A DNA stretch of 64,000 bases from Gaeumannomyces sp. JS-464. Lineage: Eukaryota > Ascomycota > Sordariomycetes > Magnaporthales > Magnaporthaceae. Of the stretch, positions 48,320-58,974 are shown piece by piece (positions within the stretch are counted from its first letter, which is position 1; each line of letters opens with the position of its first letter). A program made the position numbers and the translations under genes. The stretch is taken from positions 4,712,001-4,776,000 of the forward strand of contig NGZR01000003.1 of NCBI GenBank assembly GCA_002197995.1. The letters are read 5' to 3'. Under the pieces are notes generated by a model that was not told the DNA's origin, did no database searches, and worked only from the letters and a program-made list of their open reading frames with translations.

Positions 48320-51300
48320 TCATGACTCATCGCTGTCAAATCCATCCTTGACGCCTTCAAAGAGACCACTTTCACCAGGACCTGGTGCACTCCTCAGGCG
48401 ACGTTGCCTCACCCGGAACGTAGTGTCCAGGTGTCTTCCACCTGGATTAGCTCATCTAACCTCCCCAGGAGATCCTCAGAAGCATCGTTCCGCAACATCG
48501 AGCATGCTAAACGGAGACGCTCATTGCACTCCGCCAGCCCTATTTTTCCAATGAGGGCGCCCATGTCTTGGCGGTCTGTGAGCCCGGGTCGGTTGAGTCT
48601 GTCCATGACCTCGTCATGTATTGCCTTTCGACAATCGATTGTCGACTTCAAACTTCAAACGCTGTGTCACCATCAGCAATGTTTCCCCCGCCGTCATAGA
48701 TACTGGCCATGGCAGACATGGTCCGCTGTTTCGATTCTTGGAGGAGACTCCTGTAGGTCGGCTTTTCGTCGTCTGGGTGCCCATCGTCTGAGTCCTGGTC
48801 GTCGCTCGGAAGGCAAATCCACCTGGAAAGGATCCAGTTCGGGAATAAGTTGCCAATTGCGGCCTTGCTGAATATCTCGTCGGCCAAGTCTTCCACCCAT
48901 GACGCCGGGCGATCGTAGGCCCAGATTTTGATGACGTTACTGAATCCACGCTTTGCGGCTTTCTTTAGGCCATCGGATATCGCATTGAACGTCTTTTCTG
49001 CAATCAAGCTCCCCAGATCCCCAGGAAAGCGCGCAGGCCAAGCTAACTCCCAGAGCATGCCGAAGATGGTGTTTGTTCCCGCCTCCGCTGAGAGCGGTTG
49101 AGAATGAAAGGCGGTGGAGGCACGGTCCCCGAAGCCTATCCGTATCGCACGCTCGCAGATGTCCCTAAAAGCGCCCCCCTGTTCATCCAATTTGTCGAGG
49201 ATGGAAGTGGACTCCAGATACCGTTCTGAGGCTGCCATCACAGTCCGCCGAAGCACCCCGAAAAAGGCATTCTCGGGATCACTAGGACTTGACAGGGACT
49301 GGAAATAGCTCCCAAAGTCTCGGGAGTCCGACAATCCTGCGGAGGTTGACAACAAAGGAAGTCCGGTGGCGAGCTGTTGAGCCCCAGGGAAGGATTGGAG
49401 TTCGAGGGAGACCTCCGTAAGGGACCTTCGGATGATCTCTTCTACATCGTTCTTCCACCTCTTCGACCATGTCCGAATGAAAGACCTAGAGTTGACGTCG
49501 GAAAACGATTCGGAAAATTGTCCAAAAGCTTCAGTGAGATGTTCCGAAATCAAGGACTCGGCTCGCGCCGTGATGTCTGCCTTGATGCTTTCGATCGCGA
49601 GCGTCTGGCCTACCCAAGCCAGCTCGTAGGGAGCCTCACTGCCGAATGCGATGGGAATGCACCCATGGGAGTCCAGGGTGTCGAGGAACACGTTTTTAAG
49701 AGCGTAGTCTTCCTCTTCAGCATCGCTCTTAACAGCGTACTCGATCTGATCTCCAAGCTCCCGAGCCCACTCCTTGAACACGGAATCCCAAGCAACATCC
49801 GCTAGATTGTCCTCATATGATTCCGTGATCTCGGATTCCAGCTGTCTTGAGAACTGACGGAGGCGGCTCCGATGCGCTGAATCGGCCGGTAAAGAGTTAA
49901 CAGAGCGCACCATCGTGGTTTGTGTGTCGACCAGCCATGGGAAGATGACGCTCGACGCTGGCAGTTGATCATCCTCCATCGTCCCGGCACTATTGGCAAG
50001 GATCGTTGAGGTCTCCTTGAGTAGCGGCTCGAACCTCGATATTCCGACTTTGTCTGCTCTCAAATGGTCGTACATGCCGAAGCCCAGCAGCTATGTCTTC
50101 GAACCAGTGTAAGCATATCCCTTGTCCTGGTTTGTGCTCTTGAGCCACCTCCTGAGCAGGGAGTGCATCTCGATATAAGGTACGTCTTCGGACGCGGCTC
50201 CCATCCAGTTCACGGTACCATGTTCAAGGTAGCTAGGGCTCTGACTGCGAGGTCGCATATCCCAGTCTCTAGGAAGCGGAGCTGGCGAACGGCCGAAGGG
50301 TCCGGACTGGCAGCGGGCCTGGTCCTCGCCGCATTTGTGCGTCTAAAGTCGCGATACAAACGCATGTATTCCGCGAGGTTCGACGCGCTCTCGCACGATG
50401 CTATGAAGTGAGCCATCGACGCCGCGTACTGCTGGCTCCCGGTGCCCTGTAGGACGCTTTGAAACGCGAACTGGAAAGCCTTCCAAACCGACAAGGGGTA
50501 GTCGGAAAATCTCGGATCCTGTGCAAGCAAGATATCCTTAGCCTCACCAGGCCATGCAAGGTAGGCTTGGCTGTTGATAGCCGGGATGCCGGGATTGTTC
50601 CGTAAAGCAGCACCGACGGTAGCGATTGCTAATGGGCGACCACCAAGCTCGTTGACAATGCGACGTCTTGCATTCGTTTCCTGAAGAGGCCGCTCAAGAA
50701 CGGCTTGGCTGGCGGAAGGTGAAGGTGAATCCGCGTCCATGTACAGGCTCAGAAGGTCTTGACCGATTTGTTCCTTAAGGGACCCATTTGAAGGACATGC
50801 GCGGTCCGGATGTACGAAGCTAAATCCGCGTTTCTTGTCGTATGAGGATTTTGCTCTCTGTTAGGCCAGTGAAGAGGTATTGCTGGATGTTGATAAAAGG
50901 AGCGTCCAGGCCGTCGAAGGCAAGCAAACATTTCCCAGAAAAGCGTTCGAGGAGCTGACGAGTAACGACAGACACAGGCTCAGGATGCTGCTGGTCGTCG
51001 CCGCATAGTTGTCGAGCATACTGCTCGAAAGCCTGCTTGATAGTTGCCTCGGAAGTCCCAGGCACCCAAAGGACAGCTGCGGTTCTCTGCGCGTTGTATG
51101 CGAATGATCTTGCTAATGGACTTCCTATCACAATGGTTAACAAATGCAAACATTGTATCTAGGTATGTGGATATAAAGGTTCGCCTACCCTATGCCCGGG
51201 AGCCGTGCAAGACAACACGAGCGTGTCCATTGCCGCCAAGCGCTTCGGTAAGGAAACGTTGCGCATCAGTACGGACAAGCAGCCGTTCTTGCAGGAAGAT

Positions 51301-52068
51301 CGAGTCGCTCCGAAGCAGCGGGCGCCCCCGGGAGGCCCTGCGAGCTGCCAGTGCCTCCGCCCGTTTCCTTGATACATCGATGGAGCCGGTAGAATGCATG
51401 CTCTGCGCCCTCGCCATATATTGGCGGCATATAGATGCCAAAGATGCCAAGAAGAGAGTAGGCTTTGTCTTCCTCCTTCTTTGTTGTCCGCTTTTTGGCC
51501 CAAGCCATTCGTTCTTCGACGCTGAAAGAGTCGAGGGGATCTCCCCGGAGCGCTGCAGGAGCGATTCCTGTGATGTTGACGAGCTGTTCTGCAGCGATTC
51601 TTTGTCTCCAAGCGGCTTGTCGTCTGACGAGAAGAACTTGACGGTGCTGGGGCTATCAGTTCCTGAAGTGTCCACCCACGGGTAAACCACCGGCTGTTTT
51701 GTAACGCGTGGTTGACATCGTCGGGGCCGCCCGCCGCAACACCGGCCAAATACAAGTAGCATTTTGCAGCCGGTGATACCAACAGAACATCGAGTTGATG
51801 GCTTCGGTGAGCTCGGCAGAGTTGGACTTGTCAATGCAACAAGTGTCGACCCAGAAGCATGCCAACCCATCACTGGCAGCTTGCTTCCCGCAGAATTCGA
51901 TCTTGTGATAGCCTGACTTTGCTCGCTCAGGGCTTCCTGAAGATCCTTGAATGTGACTTCTCTTCATCGTCTTTACCCCATATGAGACAGAATCGCGTAT
52001 GCTGGGATATGGTGAATGGTATCGTCGGCTAGACCGATATGTCCATTTCCATGCGGTGCAAGAGGCAT
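48320..52068 (-). pseudogene. Broken HET-NB-ARC gene with long unrecognised C-terminus
   Basis: HET domain pieces in several frames: IPAYAILSH, KSGYHKIEFCG, FWVDTCCIDKSNS, RWFTRGWTLQELIAP, EERMAWAKKR, EEDKAYSLLGIF, MPPIYGEG. Next an NB-ARC-like switch: a P-loop region split by an intron (about 51126-51183), AAVLWVPGTSE, CLLAFDGLD, RNADLASYIR, ELGGRPLAIATVGAAL, then EMHSLLRRWL. HET domains trigger incompatibility cell death in fungi; NB-ARC acts as the oligomerisation switch. From 50075 to 48648 a clean 475-residue frame continues the protein with helical sequence I do not recognise, after an in-frame TAG (50091-50093); two more shifts lead to an acidic end FDSDES at 48320. At least ten single-base lesions fall between 50100 and 52068, far denser than elsewhere, so the locus is a pseudogene even if some errors are technical. 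The 48648-50075 frame could be expressed separately. Confidence 0.78.
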
Positions 52069-53388
52069 CTTGGCATTCTTGCGTCTGACGATTTCAAGGG
52101 AGATCGATGGCTGACAACCAGGCGGACTTGAGAGGGTAAGGAAGCGAAGGTCATCGAGGAAGGGTCCAGGGTGCTGTACCCGGAAAGAGTGCAAGTCCTA
52201 GATCCTTGATGCCCAACGCCGAAAGCCAGGAGCTGCACGGTGCATACTACGTACGTAGGTGTAATGGGTAAATAACGGCCCAGGGATAGGTCCCGCGCTA
52301 CATCTAGGGCTATCCTGGCTCGTCCGCAGAAAACTCAAAAGTCAACTCGCTGGAAACCCAATCAGTGCGGTGCTGGAGCCCGTAAGGGTGGTGGCAAATG
52401 TTTTGTCGAGCAGGGATGATTTTTCTCTTTTAAAAATCTGTGATTGGGTTGCCCGAAACACGGGGTCCCTAGTAGGTACTTCGGGTGGGCCGTTATTTAG
52501 GTACCGCAACCTACGTACAGTTACGTCACTCGCGCAGAAAAAATTGACGACGCATGCGTTCTGTTTGCCCGAAGCGGACTCCAGCTGGCGACGAACATGG
52601 TACGTATCTGTGGGCTCTACAAATGTCTAGCATGGACATTTCTCCAGGTGGGGTTCGCCTGCCCAGACGGCTTCTGGGCGGGAGTGCCCAGGTGGCCCAA
52701 CCGAGTGTGCTGTATGCTGGATGTTTCCAGCTGTAGTCGGCTACTCTTTCGGCTTTCTCCACTGCCTGCTGGCAATCGGCCGGCCGCTGGGACGGGATCC
52801 GTTAGGCGGGTCCACTTTAGCAACGTCCTTACCAGTTGCGCAGCGGTGTTAGTGCTTGATCCTCTCCCGTCCAGAAACACAGACTCTCTACCTATCCCGC
52901 CACAATGTCTTTTCGTCCGCGGAATGCATCTGGCGTTGGAGTAAAGCTCGAAACTCCTTGCAAACCCTGTCCCCGTTCTGGATAACAAACCGAAGCCCTT
53001 CGCTGTCAAGCTGTGAGATGTCACTCTGGGATGCGGCTTTCAGGAACAAAGTGCACACTCGGCTGCGTGGAGGTCGTTCTAGGTGCTCCGAACTGTATCA
53101 AAAGCGTCCTTAATGTTTGTAACGGAATCGGAAAGGAATAGAAGGCTTTGGAAAGCAGCGGGTAGGTCCCCCGGCTTTGAGCCTGCGGGCGCGAATCGGA
53201 GGCGGCGAACACACTCAAGTGATAAAGGGAATTCTGCCAGCATCCGCCACAAGCCTTGTTTGTCAACGATCTAAACTTCTACAACGCGTAGCAAACAGCA
53301 TTGCCCCATTGCAATTTTTAACAACATTAACCCAGGGCGTAGCCATCTTCACGCGCTAGAGGAGTATTGGAGAGTCCACAATCTCAAG
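52069..53388. other. Divergent intergenic region between HET locus and SET-MYND gene
   Basis: No supported gene. A short perfect inverted repeat AAATGTC / GACATTT (52621-52627, 52635-52641, 7-bp loop) is present. Frames at 52597-52944 and 52617-53024 lack motifs. Confidence 0.5.
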
Positions 53389-55165
53389 ATGTCCGCTACG
53401 GACTCTAGCAAGCTATACGCCCTCCAAGAGGTCCCGGGTAAAGGCCTGGGCCTCGTCGCCGCCACCAAGATCGCCAAAGGCACACGCATCCTCTCCGAAG
53501 CGCCGTTGCTGAGGGTTCCCCGATTCACGAATTCCAAGGAGCAAGTGCGCGAGTCTCTGTCCAACAAAGTCGCCGCGCTCAGCGACGATAAACGCCAGGC
53601 TTTCTTCTCCCTCCGCAATTCCTTTGAGGATGAAGCAACCCAAGAGCTAGGCATTGTCCGCACGAACGCGCTGCCCCTTGGGTCTAACGCGGAGACGGGA
53701 GGCATCTTCCTCGAGGCGTCGCGCATTAACCATGCCTGCATCCAGAACGCCCAAAATACCTGGAACGAGGACCTCCAGCAGCTCACCATCCACGCCATTC
53801 GCGATATCGACCAGGGCGAGGAGATTACCATCATATACATCACGGACCGCACGAACCGCGCCTCACGCCAACGCACGTTGCAGCGTGACTTTCGCTTCAC
53901 CTGCTCCTGTCAACTCTGCTCCCTCCCTCCGTCCCTTCGCGTTTCCAGCGACGCGAGGCTGGACGAGATTCAACGCCTAGACAAGTCAATCGGCGACGGA
54001 ATACGGATTACCGCCTCTCCTCTCCAGGCCCTGCACGACGTGCGCAAGCTGCTAAAATTGTGCGAAGAGGAGGGTCTCCACGACGCGAGCGTGCCCCGGG
54101 CGTACTACGACGCCCTCCAGATTGCCGTCGTCAACGGCGACAGGGCACGGGCAAAGGTCTTTGCCGAGCGAGTCGCCGCAACTCGGGCGATAGTGGAAGG
54201 CGACGATAGCCCCACAGTCCGTCGAGCCAGGGACCTAGCCAGCGACCCAACCCGGCACCCGTCATATGGCTACTCTTCGCGGTGGCAAACCTCTACCGAC
54301 GACATCCCTTCGGGTCTCTCGGCCGAGGACTTTGAAACTTGGCTGTGGAGGGAGAAGAAAAAGGCACCGCAGGAGCAGCCGCAGCACGCCGACCTCCGCG
54401 ACGAGGCAACGTTCCCTCCCTTCGAGGAGCTGCCGGGTGAGAACGACATCGACCTCGAGTTCTACGAGTCCACCGACGGGTTTTCGTTCCGCCCGCGCAA
54501 GCACTGGTGTTTCCTCGCCGAGGTTGTCGAGATGGAAAGCTTCCTGCGCCTGAGGCTCATCGTCAAGGACGCGGCCGGACATGACACGCCCGTCGCGTTC
54601 TACACCCCCGGCCGCGGCTGCGAGCTGGCCCCTTCACACGTAGGGAAAGGGTTCACTCTGGCCATTCTCTACGCGGAGCAGCATGGGTTCCTCGACATGA
54701 CTACGGGCATCCGACTCGAAGATCCCACGGTGCTGAAGGTATGTTGCACACTTCTGCCTCTAGCGGGCAACACCAAGTTTACCTTGTGCTGATTTGATCA
54801 CGTTAGATCTTTCCGGTTCCACTGAAGGATTTGTTCACCCTGAGCGACAAGGTGCAGCAGTACGCCAGCGTGGCAAACGGCCAGAGGGCCTGTCAAGGCT
54901 GCGGCCGCAAGTCGACGACATTGAGCAAGTGCGCCAAGTGCACGCTCTTCTGGTACTGCAACAGAGTATGTAGCACCCCTTCGCCAGCTGCAAAACCCGG
55001 AATGTTCTAACCCGGCGTGCCGATCAGGAATGCCAGACCATCGCTTGGAAAAGCAAAGGTCACAAAGCGGACTGCAAGCTGCTTAGCGATCGGGATCTGC
55101 AAATGCTACTGTCCCTGAACAAGGAGGGCTTCAAGCAGCATCACGCATTTTCCGTTGTCTCATAA
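53389..55165 (+). CDS. SET-MYND domain protein (putative lysine methyltransferase)
   Basis: Exons 53389-54738, 54807-54965, 55028-55165; 548 residues, no lesions. The N-terminal SET domain starts with EVPGKGLGLVAATKI (about residues 14-28), has the cofactor-site motif SRINHACIQN in place of the common NHSCxPN, and GEEITIIYI before a post-SET cysteine cluster CSCQLCS. A long middle helical region follows (residues 190-450). The C-terminal MYND zinc finger spans exons 2-3 with CQGCGRKSTTLSKC, FWYC, ECQ and HKADC. SET-MYND proteins methylate histone or other lysines; the Ser-to-Ala change in the NH-A-C motif is tolerated in many fungal SET proteins, so activity is likely but the substrate is unknown. 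Other fungal members usually have the MYND finger inside SET; here it is C-terminal. Confidence 0.92.
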
Positions 55166-55475
55166 GGGGATAGTGAGCGGCTCCGAGCCCTCCCATAGTG
55201 GGAGAACTCAGCCAACTACTCGCCTTTCAGCAGATAGCCAGTGCAAACAGTCGCAGTTTCGGTCGTCCGAGGAGTGGATCAGGAGATATGGATAGGAGAA
55301 GGGGCTGGACGGAAATAGCGCTGTGAGAAGGTATCAGCCAGTGCCGCATTTCTGATTTCTATCTTGAAATTCCTGCTAGTACACGTTGCGATACCATATC
55401 CGAGCCTTCGGATTGTGGGTTGTTGTCGCATCCTGGGCTGATATAGGCAGACAAAATCTCACTAGTGCTTTTAAC
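55166..55475. other. Intergenic, SET-MYND 3' flank
   Basis: Nothing beyond 3' flank sequence is seen. Confidence 0.5.
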
Positions 55476-55530
55476 AAGAGGCCCTTTGCGGCCACGCACC
55501 CTTTTTGCACTTACACGCACCCCCACCCCG
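55476..55530 (+). repeat. Left terminal inverted repeat
   Basis: Aligns over about 54 bp to the reverse complement of 56231-56284 with only about two differences (C/T at the TTACACG side and one extra C). Confidence 0.85.
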
Positions 55531-56230
55531 ATATCGGTACGCATGGACCTTTCTATGGCGCGCACGCACAAACGAACACAGGCTTCAATGCAGGCAGGCG
55601 TGCAATTAACAGAAGGGAAGCAAATAGAAGTTATCGCTACGAGCAATTTATTAATAAACGAGCAAAAACGCGGTGTTGAACCGCCAAATTACATGGGAAA
55701 AGTGCAGGGGACGGCGTTGAGGCCGTCTATCTAGGGCTACAGAGGGGCCTAGGGACTCGCAAAGGGATCAAAAAACTCGTCAGAGGCCGGCGCAGGCGCT
55801 GGAAAGAACGTGGAGGCCCTCCCGGCCAGCCTTAAAGGCAGGGCGGCCGGCGCTGAGGGGAAAGTGGCCGGCGTTGAGGGTAGGGGAGTGCCGAGGATAA
55901 GCACCGGACCTTCCGCCTCGTCAGCCTCGTCACGTGCCTCCAGGGAGGCACCCGTTCGTGTTGAGAGTAATCACGCCTTGCGCTGGCCCGTATACCCGTG
56001 CGGGCGCGGGTGTGAGGCTCTGCCGCCGGCGCCTCGTTACCAAAGGGCCCGGTCCCTCGAGGCCGGCCCAGCCTCGTCCGGCCCGGCCTCGTCGTCGCTC
56101 GAGATCGTGATTACTTCGTTCATAGGGGCGATTGTTGAAAAATGGATCAAAAATGGTGCCAAGTTGCATCTGCAGGCAAAATTACGTGGGCTGCGAAACC
56201 GGAACGCACAGGCGCTGCACGGGCCAAAAG

Positions 56231-56284
56231 TGGGGTGGGGTGCGTGTAAATGCAAAAAGGGTGCGTGGCCGCAAAGGGCCTCTT
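56231..56284 (-). repeat. Right terminal inverted repeat
   Basis: Inverted copy of 55476-55530; outer end ...GGCCGCAAAGGGCCTCTT. Confidence 0.85.
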
Positions 56285-56580
56285 TCAATAAGGGGGTATC
56301 CGACATCCTGCTCATGGAAGGTTGAGAAGGGGATTTTACACCAGGCACTCGAGGCGCCATGAGGCTTGCAACAACGTCAAAAACGCCTGTTACTCCATCC
56401 TTTTATTTTTTTAACACTTTCCCAACTACCATGGCCACGTCCCATAGCCCTTTGGATAAACAGTCCTCACGGTGAAAGATCCTTGAGCAAACACAACGTA
56501 AAGAAACTTTGTTTCGTCAACTAACGCCCACCCTCAAGGAGGCAGGAACCCCATGTCAGGCGGCTCGTCAGTGATCCCCA

Positions 56581-57796
56581 TTACCCTGTCCAGCACCCCA
56601 ACGGCGAGCTCGGGTGCGCCATCATGACGGGCCGGACGTTCTGCCTGGCGGCGGGGTAGCACGACGCGACGAGGTCGCACGCCATGGTCCGCAGCCTGTC
56701 CTCGTGCGAGGAGGCCGCGGCGGCCGCGACGGTCCACGACGGCGGCGTCGAGTCGAACAGCTCGAGCAGCACGTCGGGCACGCGCGGGTCGGCGCCCCAG
56801 TCGGGCACGTTCCGCCACCCGCGGCGCACCGCGCGCTCCCAGCGGCCCGCGGCCAGGTCGGCCAGGGCGGGGACGTCGTACTTGTCCGCGATGGCGTACA
56901 GCCGCATGTACAGGTACAGGCTCTCGATCGCGTCGCTGGTCGGGGTCGGCGGCTCGCTTTGGTGCATGGCTGGTGCCGCCGACGCCGGGGCTGAGCAGCC
57001 GCTTGCTGCGTAGTGGCTTCTTGTGCTTCTTTGGCCTCTTGTCGGGTGTTGCTGCTGCTGGTGGCCTGCCGATCCCTGCTGTTCGTGGTGGTGGTCGTGG
57101 TGGTGGTGCTCGTCGGCGGGCAGCCCCGCGATGGCAAGCTGGAACCCCAGGCGCGGGCTCGACCGCGAAGCGGGTGATGTTGGTGAGCTCTCTAGAAGGT
57201 CGGGGTCGGCTACGTCCTCGGTGTACAAGAACTCGAGGAATTTTTGCACCACATCTGGGTGGTCTCTGGCAGTTCGATGACGCCCTCATATTCCTCCTGG
57301 CTGCCCGCAAGGGCTTGGGCGTCAGCAACCGCGTTCCTACCCTTGTTTGGCCGACTTGGGGAGTGATAAACGGTCGGGATGCATACAGCGAGTGAAGAAA
57401 GACGAAAAGTGCCGGGTATGTTGAGGGTATTTTTGGCCGGACAGGACACCAAGACTCATACACACAGTTTGGTCACTAGGGGTGGTTGGGAAAGGCGAGT
57501 GCAAGGCGATGAGAAGAAAAGAAAACGTGGTTGCCCACCCTAAACCCTCCACTGCAGGCCGTGTCGAAGAATGCGCACTGCGGGCAGACGATGGCTCTAT
57601 GTACCCGAAATTCGGCGCCTTGGCATTTGATGACGAGGTCCGAGTACTTGCCGTTCAGGAACAGCTTGCCGATGGCTGACGAGTTGGAGCGCCGGAGCCC
57701 GGACATTTTGCTGGGGGTGGTGTCATCTGGTTCTGGGGTCCGAGGAGCGTTTTTTGTCCACGGGTTGCTGCCCCTCCACCCAGGTCTCCCGTCCAC
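56581..57796 (-). CDS. BTB/POZ domain protein, one frameshift
   Basis: Exons 57539-57796 and 56581-57296 (GTGGGC...CAG, phase 0), about 324 residues. The BTB fold is clear: LFLNGKYSDLVIKCQG, EFRVHRAIVCPQC, then EEYEGVIELPE and VVQKFLEFLYTED. The centre has a His-rich run and poly-Gln (residues about 150-180), then helices with SLYLYMRLYAIADKYDVPAL and LADLAAGRWERAV, the typical fungal BTB C-terminal layout. Such proteins often mediate protein-protein contacts, some as Cul3 adaptors. One base is missing near 57263-57267, between IELPE and the PDVVQKF segment. The start could also be the internal Met at 57706 (MSGLRRSNSS). Confidence 0.85.
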
Positions 57797-58974
57797 GAGG
57801 GCGCGTAGTCAAGAGGGAGGAGGAGGGAAGGCCAACGACAGAGCTGTGTGGGATGCAAGGAGCAAGCTGATCGGGATGGATGATACGGGCAGACGCCAAC
57901 AAGGTGGAATGGGGGCGGCGGCGGGCGTGCTTTTAATCTATCGGCGGGGTGAGGTCCAGGGCCCGGCTGGGGAGATGTAATGCGAGACTGAGGCGATCGT
58001 CTGTCGACACCGCCCACTACACCAGCCCGCTTTCGGGAAGGACCCAAATTGATCAAGACACGTGGGAATAGAGCTCCGGCTGCAGCTGCAGCGTGTGTCA
58101 GCGCCTTGTCCTATCGGCCTTGCACCGCCATCGCTCCCTTTGCGGTCGTGTGTGGGGAGAAGCGGAAGTGATTTTCAGGACCGAACTCAGTATGTGGTTG
58201 CATCAAGACAGGCAGCTCCAAAGCTCGTCTGCTCCCGGCGCTGCAGATCAGGCCGAGGGGAGAGGCTGGGCCAGCTGCAGCTTGTGTCTGTTTGAGTTCA
58301 TTGTTTCTATTTTTGGCCTCCGCTCTGGGTCGGGTTGCAGCGTCTGCACTGCCCGCCCCGTGGGGCTCAGACGAGCTCTGGTGGTGCATTCGGCGGGCGG
58401 CGCTAATAAGCGAACGCTGTCGAGACAGAAATCTCCGGCGTGTCTCGCCCTCAGCCACACACCACTTCGCGGCAACGATTACTGGTGGCGACATGGAATA
58501 TGGAGGGCTTTGATGAGATCCAGACGCGAACCCCAAGCTGGTATGCTGGGCTGGGCTAGTTTACGGCGGTGGAGCCCGTATATCTGGACTAATTATCCCA
58601 ACGGCGAAAACGAGGCCGGATCGAGACCTCCCTGGCGCCGCGTGTGTATTCTCTTCAAGGTCCGGTCCTTGTATGTGCCCGTATACTTAATCCTCAATGT
58701 ACATATGCTCTCCCCGTCACCCGATGCCCTTTCTTTTTCCAAGACCCACTGCCATCGACCAGGTCTTCGGGAATCTGTCCCGGCCTTAGGCCTTTATCGG
58801 CGGCTCACCTGATTGTTCCGCGTCCAAGTCCGATGCTGAAAGGAACTTGAAGTGAGCGAGATGCCGTAAATGAAACAGAGAGCCAGCGCATCATATGTAT
58901 CTTGGTTCCGGCGACGCCACCATGCACGTATACTCCTTGAGCGATTCATGCGACTGCTTCCTGGCAGTAGTTCT
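57797..58974. other. Intergenic between BTB and terpene synthase genes
   Basis: Upstream side of the BTB gene and 3' flank of the terpene synthase gene. An open plus-strand frame at 58093-58812 lacks motifs and overlaps several others; no supported gene. Confidence 0.5.

Larger units (their letters stand above)
55476..56284. mobile_element. Non-autonomous element with about 55-bp terminal inverted repeats
   Basis: An 809-bp unit bounded by near-identical inverted ends starting AAGAGGCCCTTTGCGGCCAC and containing CACCCTTTTTGCA and ACACGCACCCC. The interior has a minus-strand frame beginning MNEVITISSDDEAG (from 56123), a SUMO-interaction-like start seen in many transposon-encoded proteins, soon interrupted by stops, and GC-rich imperfect repeats (GGCCGGCGCTGAGG / GGCCGGCGTTGAGG at 55848-55880). 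No intact transposase. A target-site duplication is not clear at the ends I chose (left TTTTAACA, right TTCAATAA). It is probably a deleted derivative of a cut-and-paste DNA transposon; superfamily unresolved. Confidence 0.72.

Noticed and set aside
52621..52641. AAATGTC/GACATTT inverted repeat as an operator
   Set aside because: Seven-base arms are expected by chance in 64 kb, and no gene start is near.
58093..58812. 239-codon plus-strand frame
   Set aside because: No motifs, mixed composition, overlapping equal-length frames on the other strand.
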